Below, piece after piece: positions 4,468 through 6,042 of a DNA stretch of 6,042 nt. Within the stretch, counting starts at the first letter, position 1. Every line of letters begins with the position of its first letter. The notes beneath the pieces are model-generated. The model saw only the letters and a program-made list of their open reading frames with translations. It had not been told where the DNA came from and made no database searches. Location: assembly GCA_946621895.1 (NCBI GenBank), contig CAMOOZ010000286.1:1-6042 (forward strand). The letters run 5' to 3'. Both the position numbers and the translations under genes were made by a program. Origin of the DNA: an uncultured Lachnospiraceae bacterium. GTDB lineage: Bacteria > Bacillota_A > Clostridia > Lachnospirales > Lachnospiraceae.

Positions 4468-6042
4468 TCAGCCGGCCGGCCTGATATCCTTTGTGATCCA
4501 GTAATAATCCGCCGTATGGATATTCGCTCCCTCCACGCTCTTATTTGATATCATGGAGCTGTTGTAATAGCCGTGCACCACGACAGCGGCGTCGTCGATC
4601 AGAATCTGCTGCAGCTGCTGGATGATGTCCGCGCGCTTCGCCTCGTCATATTCGGTCTTCAACTGATCATAGAGCCTGTCGAATTCCGGGTTGACATAAT
4701 TGCACCAGTTCGCGTTGGCGTCCGTCCCGATGGCGCTGCCATACCAGTTTAACAGGTACTCGGAAGGATCGCCGTTGCCCACCGTGGTCCAGTTGGAATC
4801 GCAGAGATCATACTCACCGTTTACCATCATGTTCCATTCCGTATCGGAATCGGTGACATTCACATTGACGCCAATGCCCAGCTCTGTCAGCGTGCTCTGG
4901 ATCGCCTGGGCGAAATCGGAGAGCTTCCTGTTGTCATAAGTGATATAGCGCAGGTTGATGTTCTGCCCGTCCTTTTCCCGGATACCGTCCCCGTCGGAAT
5001 CCACATAGCCGGCATCGTCCAGAAGCTTTGCGGCCTTCGCCGGATCATAGGCATAGGGATCCGTCAGTTTATCATAGCCATAGGCCAAAGTCGAAGGCAG
5101 CACGCTCATGCCGGGGGTGTAGAGCCCGCCCACGGTGATATTGCACATCGTCTCATCATCCATCGCGTACTGGATCGCCTGGCGCAGCACCTCGTCCCCA
5201 AGGATACCGTCCTGGTTCACATAGGCAAAGCCGCAGCGCACGCCCTGTGCCTGGGAGAAGTTGTAGTTTGCCGTGTCCGCCTTGAATTTGGCCAGATCCT
5301 CGGGCGCGGTGATGTTTTCCACCAGATCCACATTGCCGGCCTCCAGCGCCATGGTCTTGGTGTTCACGGAATCGTCCTGGATATAGATCACCTCCAGATT
5401 GTCATAGGGCACCTCGCCGTCCCAGTAGTTCGTGTTCTTCACGAGGCTCGCGGAAACCTTGGGCTCATAAGCGGTGAGCATATAGGGCCCGGTGCCGATG
5501 GGTTTGTAGTCCAGATCATAGTCCCCGGAGACCTTCAGCACGGGGAATGTGGGATAGGCCAGGTTCTTCGTCAGGTCCACCTGGGGCTCCTTTAAGACGA
5601 CCGTGACCGTCCTTGCCGCGTCGTCTGCGGTCATGCTCTCGGGATCCATGTACTTTAAGGGCCTTGCCGTGCCCGCCTCGTTGGCGTAATAAACCTCCCA
5701 GCAGTCCACCACGCTCTGTGCGGTGACGTCGCTGCCGTCGGAGAACTTCAACCCGTCCCGGATATGGAAGGTCCAGGTGATATGGTCATCGGAAACCTCA
5801 TAGGTGTCACACAGATTCGGCTCCACGGTCATCTCGTCCGTGTACTTGAACAGGCACTCCGCAATGCCGATCCGCATCACATCCCAGGCGGAATTGGTCT
5901 GATCACTGGGATCCAGCGTATCCGCATAGCCATAGCAGCCAAAGCGCAGCGTACCGCCGGAAGCGGTGCCGGTGGCGGAAGCGCTCTCTCCCCCCGCAGC
6001 CTGATCCGAAGCGGCGGTTCCTCCGCCCGCGCCGCCGCCGGC
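4468..6042 (-). CDS. Family 5 extracellular solute-binding protein of a peptide/nickel-type ABC importer (5' end outside window)
   Basis: 524 residues are visible and the frame is open to base 6042, so the signal peptide and lipobox are missing. The visible part opens with a Gly/Ala/Ser/Thr-rich linker of about 28 residues, typical after the lipid-anchored Cys of Gram-positive binding proteins. The mature domain then starts GGTLRFGCYGYADTLDPSDQ, the usual opening of this family. Further family marks are WTFHIRDGLKFSDGSDVTA, PIGTGPYML, the acidic loop DSDGDGIREKDG (near 4970-5005), GDPSEYLLNWYGS and the end SVEGANIHTADYYWITKDI. The protein should sit outside the membrane and deliver peptide, opine or chelated metal to a permease. 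The C-terminal V-G-x-x-x-H-x-x-D-Y-Y-x-I-T pattern recalls nickel/metallophore binding proteins, but substrate is not proven. The GTG/ATG near 5880 is internal and is not the start. It is ended by its own terminator, so it is a separate transcript from the efflux operon. Confidence 0.93.
   Translation of the reverse strand, partial: AGGGAGGGTAASDQAAGGESASATGTASGGTLRFGCYGYADTLDPSDQTNSAWDVMRIGIAECLFKYTDEMTVEPNLCDTYEVSDDHITWTFHIRDGLKFSDGSDVTAQSVVDCWEVYYANEAGTARPLKYMDPESMTADDAARTVTVVLKEPQVDLTKNLAYPTFPVLKVSGDYDLDYKPIGTGPYMLTAYEPKVSASLVKNTNYWDGEVPYDNLEVIYIQDDSVNTKTMALEAGNVDLVENITAPEDLAKFKADTANYNFSQAQGVRCGFAYVNQDGILGDEVLRQAIQYAMDDETMCNITVGGLYTPGMSVLPSTLAYGYDKLTDPYAYDPAKAAKLLDDAGYVDSDGDGIREKDGQNINLRYITYDNRKLSDFAQAIQSTLTELGIGVNVNVTDSDTEWNMMVNGEYDLCDSNWTTVGNGDPSEYLLNWYGSAIGTDANANWCNYVNPEFDRLYDQLKTEYDEAKRADIIQQLQQILIDDAAVVVHGYYNSSMISNKSVEGANIHTADYYWITKDIRPAG

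Noticed and set aside
4228..4548. Plus-strand reading frame of 106 codons starting in the intergenic region
   Set aside because: No ribosome binding site, no recognisable domain, runs through a terminator hairpin and antisense into the solute-binding-protein gene.
4970..5005. DSDGDGIREKDG loop as a calcium-binding EF-hand or dockerin domain
   Set aside because: This acidic loop is a usual feature of family 5 solute-binding proteins and stands alone here.
5878..5880. GTG at 5880 as the start of the solute-binding protein
   Set aside because: The frame is open to the window edge and the upstream part encodes the family's normal mature N-terminus (GGTLRFG...TLDPSDQ), so this codon is an internal Val.
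1..6042. Mobile element, CRISPR, tRNA or rRNA
   Set aside because: No transposase or integrase motifs, no terminal inverted or target-site repeats, no spaced direct-repeat array and no RNA gene fold was seen.

Overview
The window looks like the chromosome of a Gram-positive anaerobe of the Bacillota, probably Lachnospiraceae or a close relative. This is inferred from the GC-rich coding style with G/C-rich third codon positions, strong AAGGAGG-type ribosome binding sites, and protein sequences typical of clostridial metal-efflux loci. No sequence search was run. All recognisable genes read on the minus strand, so the window is described from its right edge to its left.

Right part (about 4313-6042): the 3' portion of a gene for a family 5 extracellular solute-binding protein (the peptide/nickel ABC importer type) runs in from beyond the window. 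It is open all the way to base 6042 and ends at 4468. A good intrinsic terminator (hairpin plus six Ts) follows at 4327-4353 and separates it from what comes next.

Middle (4075-4312): an AT-rich control region. It holds a near-consensus sigma-A promoter on the minus strand (TTGACA, 16 nt, TAGAAT). A strong inverted repeat with the form of an ArsR/SmtB-family operator (TGAACG-AT-TGCTCA core, nested in a larger perfect palindrome) covers the expected transcription start. It controls the operon to the left.

Left part (1-4074): a compact, probably single operon. (1) A 72-residue stand-alone heavy-metal-associated (HMA) domain protein. (2) Overlapping it by 4 bases, a 653-residue P1B-2 type Zn2+/Cd2+/Pb2+ ATPase that lacks an N-terminal HMA domain of its own. 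(3) A 12-helix MATE-family exporter. (4) The N-terminal 73 residues of an ArsR/SmtB-family repressor running off the left edge. The likely logic is feedback: metal enters the cell, the repressor releases the operator, and the HMA protein, ATPase and perhaps the MATE pump are made together with the repressor.

Most notable points: the catalytic phosphorylation signature of the ATPase reads DKTGP instead of the almost invariant DKTGT (one base, CCG for ACG); the HMA domain is split from its pump and the pump starts at TTG inside the stop of the HMA gene; a MATE multidrug-type exporter sits between a metal ATPase and its regulator; and the operator overlaps the promoter of an operon whose own regulator is the last visible gene. 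No mobile element, CRISPR array, tRNA or rRNA was seen. I do not see a wholly new system; the MATE/ATPase/HMA/ArsR combination is the best candidate for something not well described.
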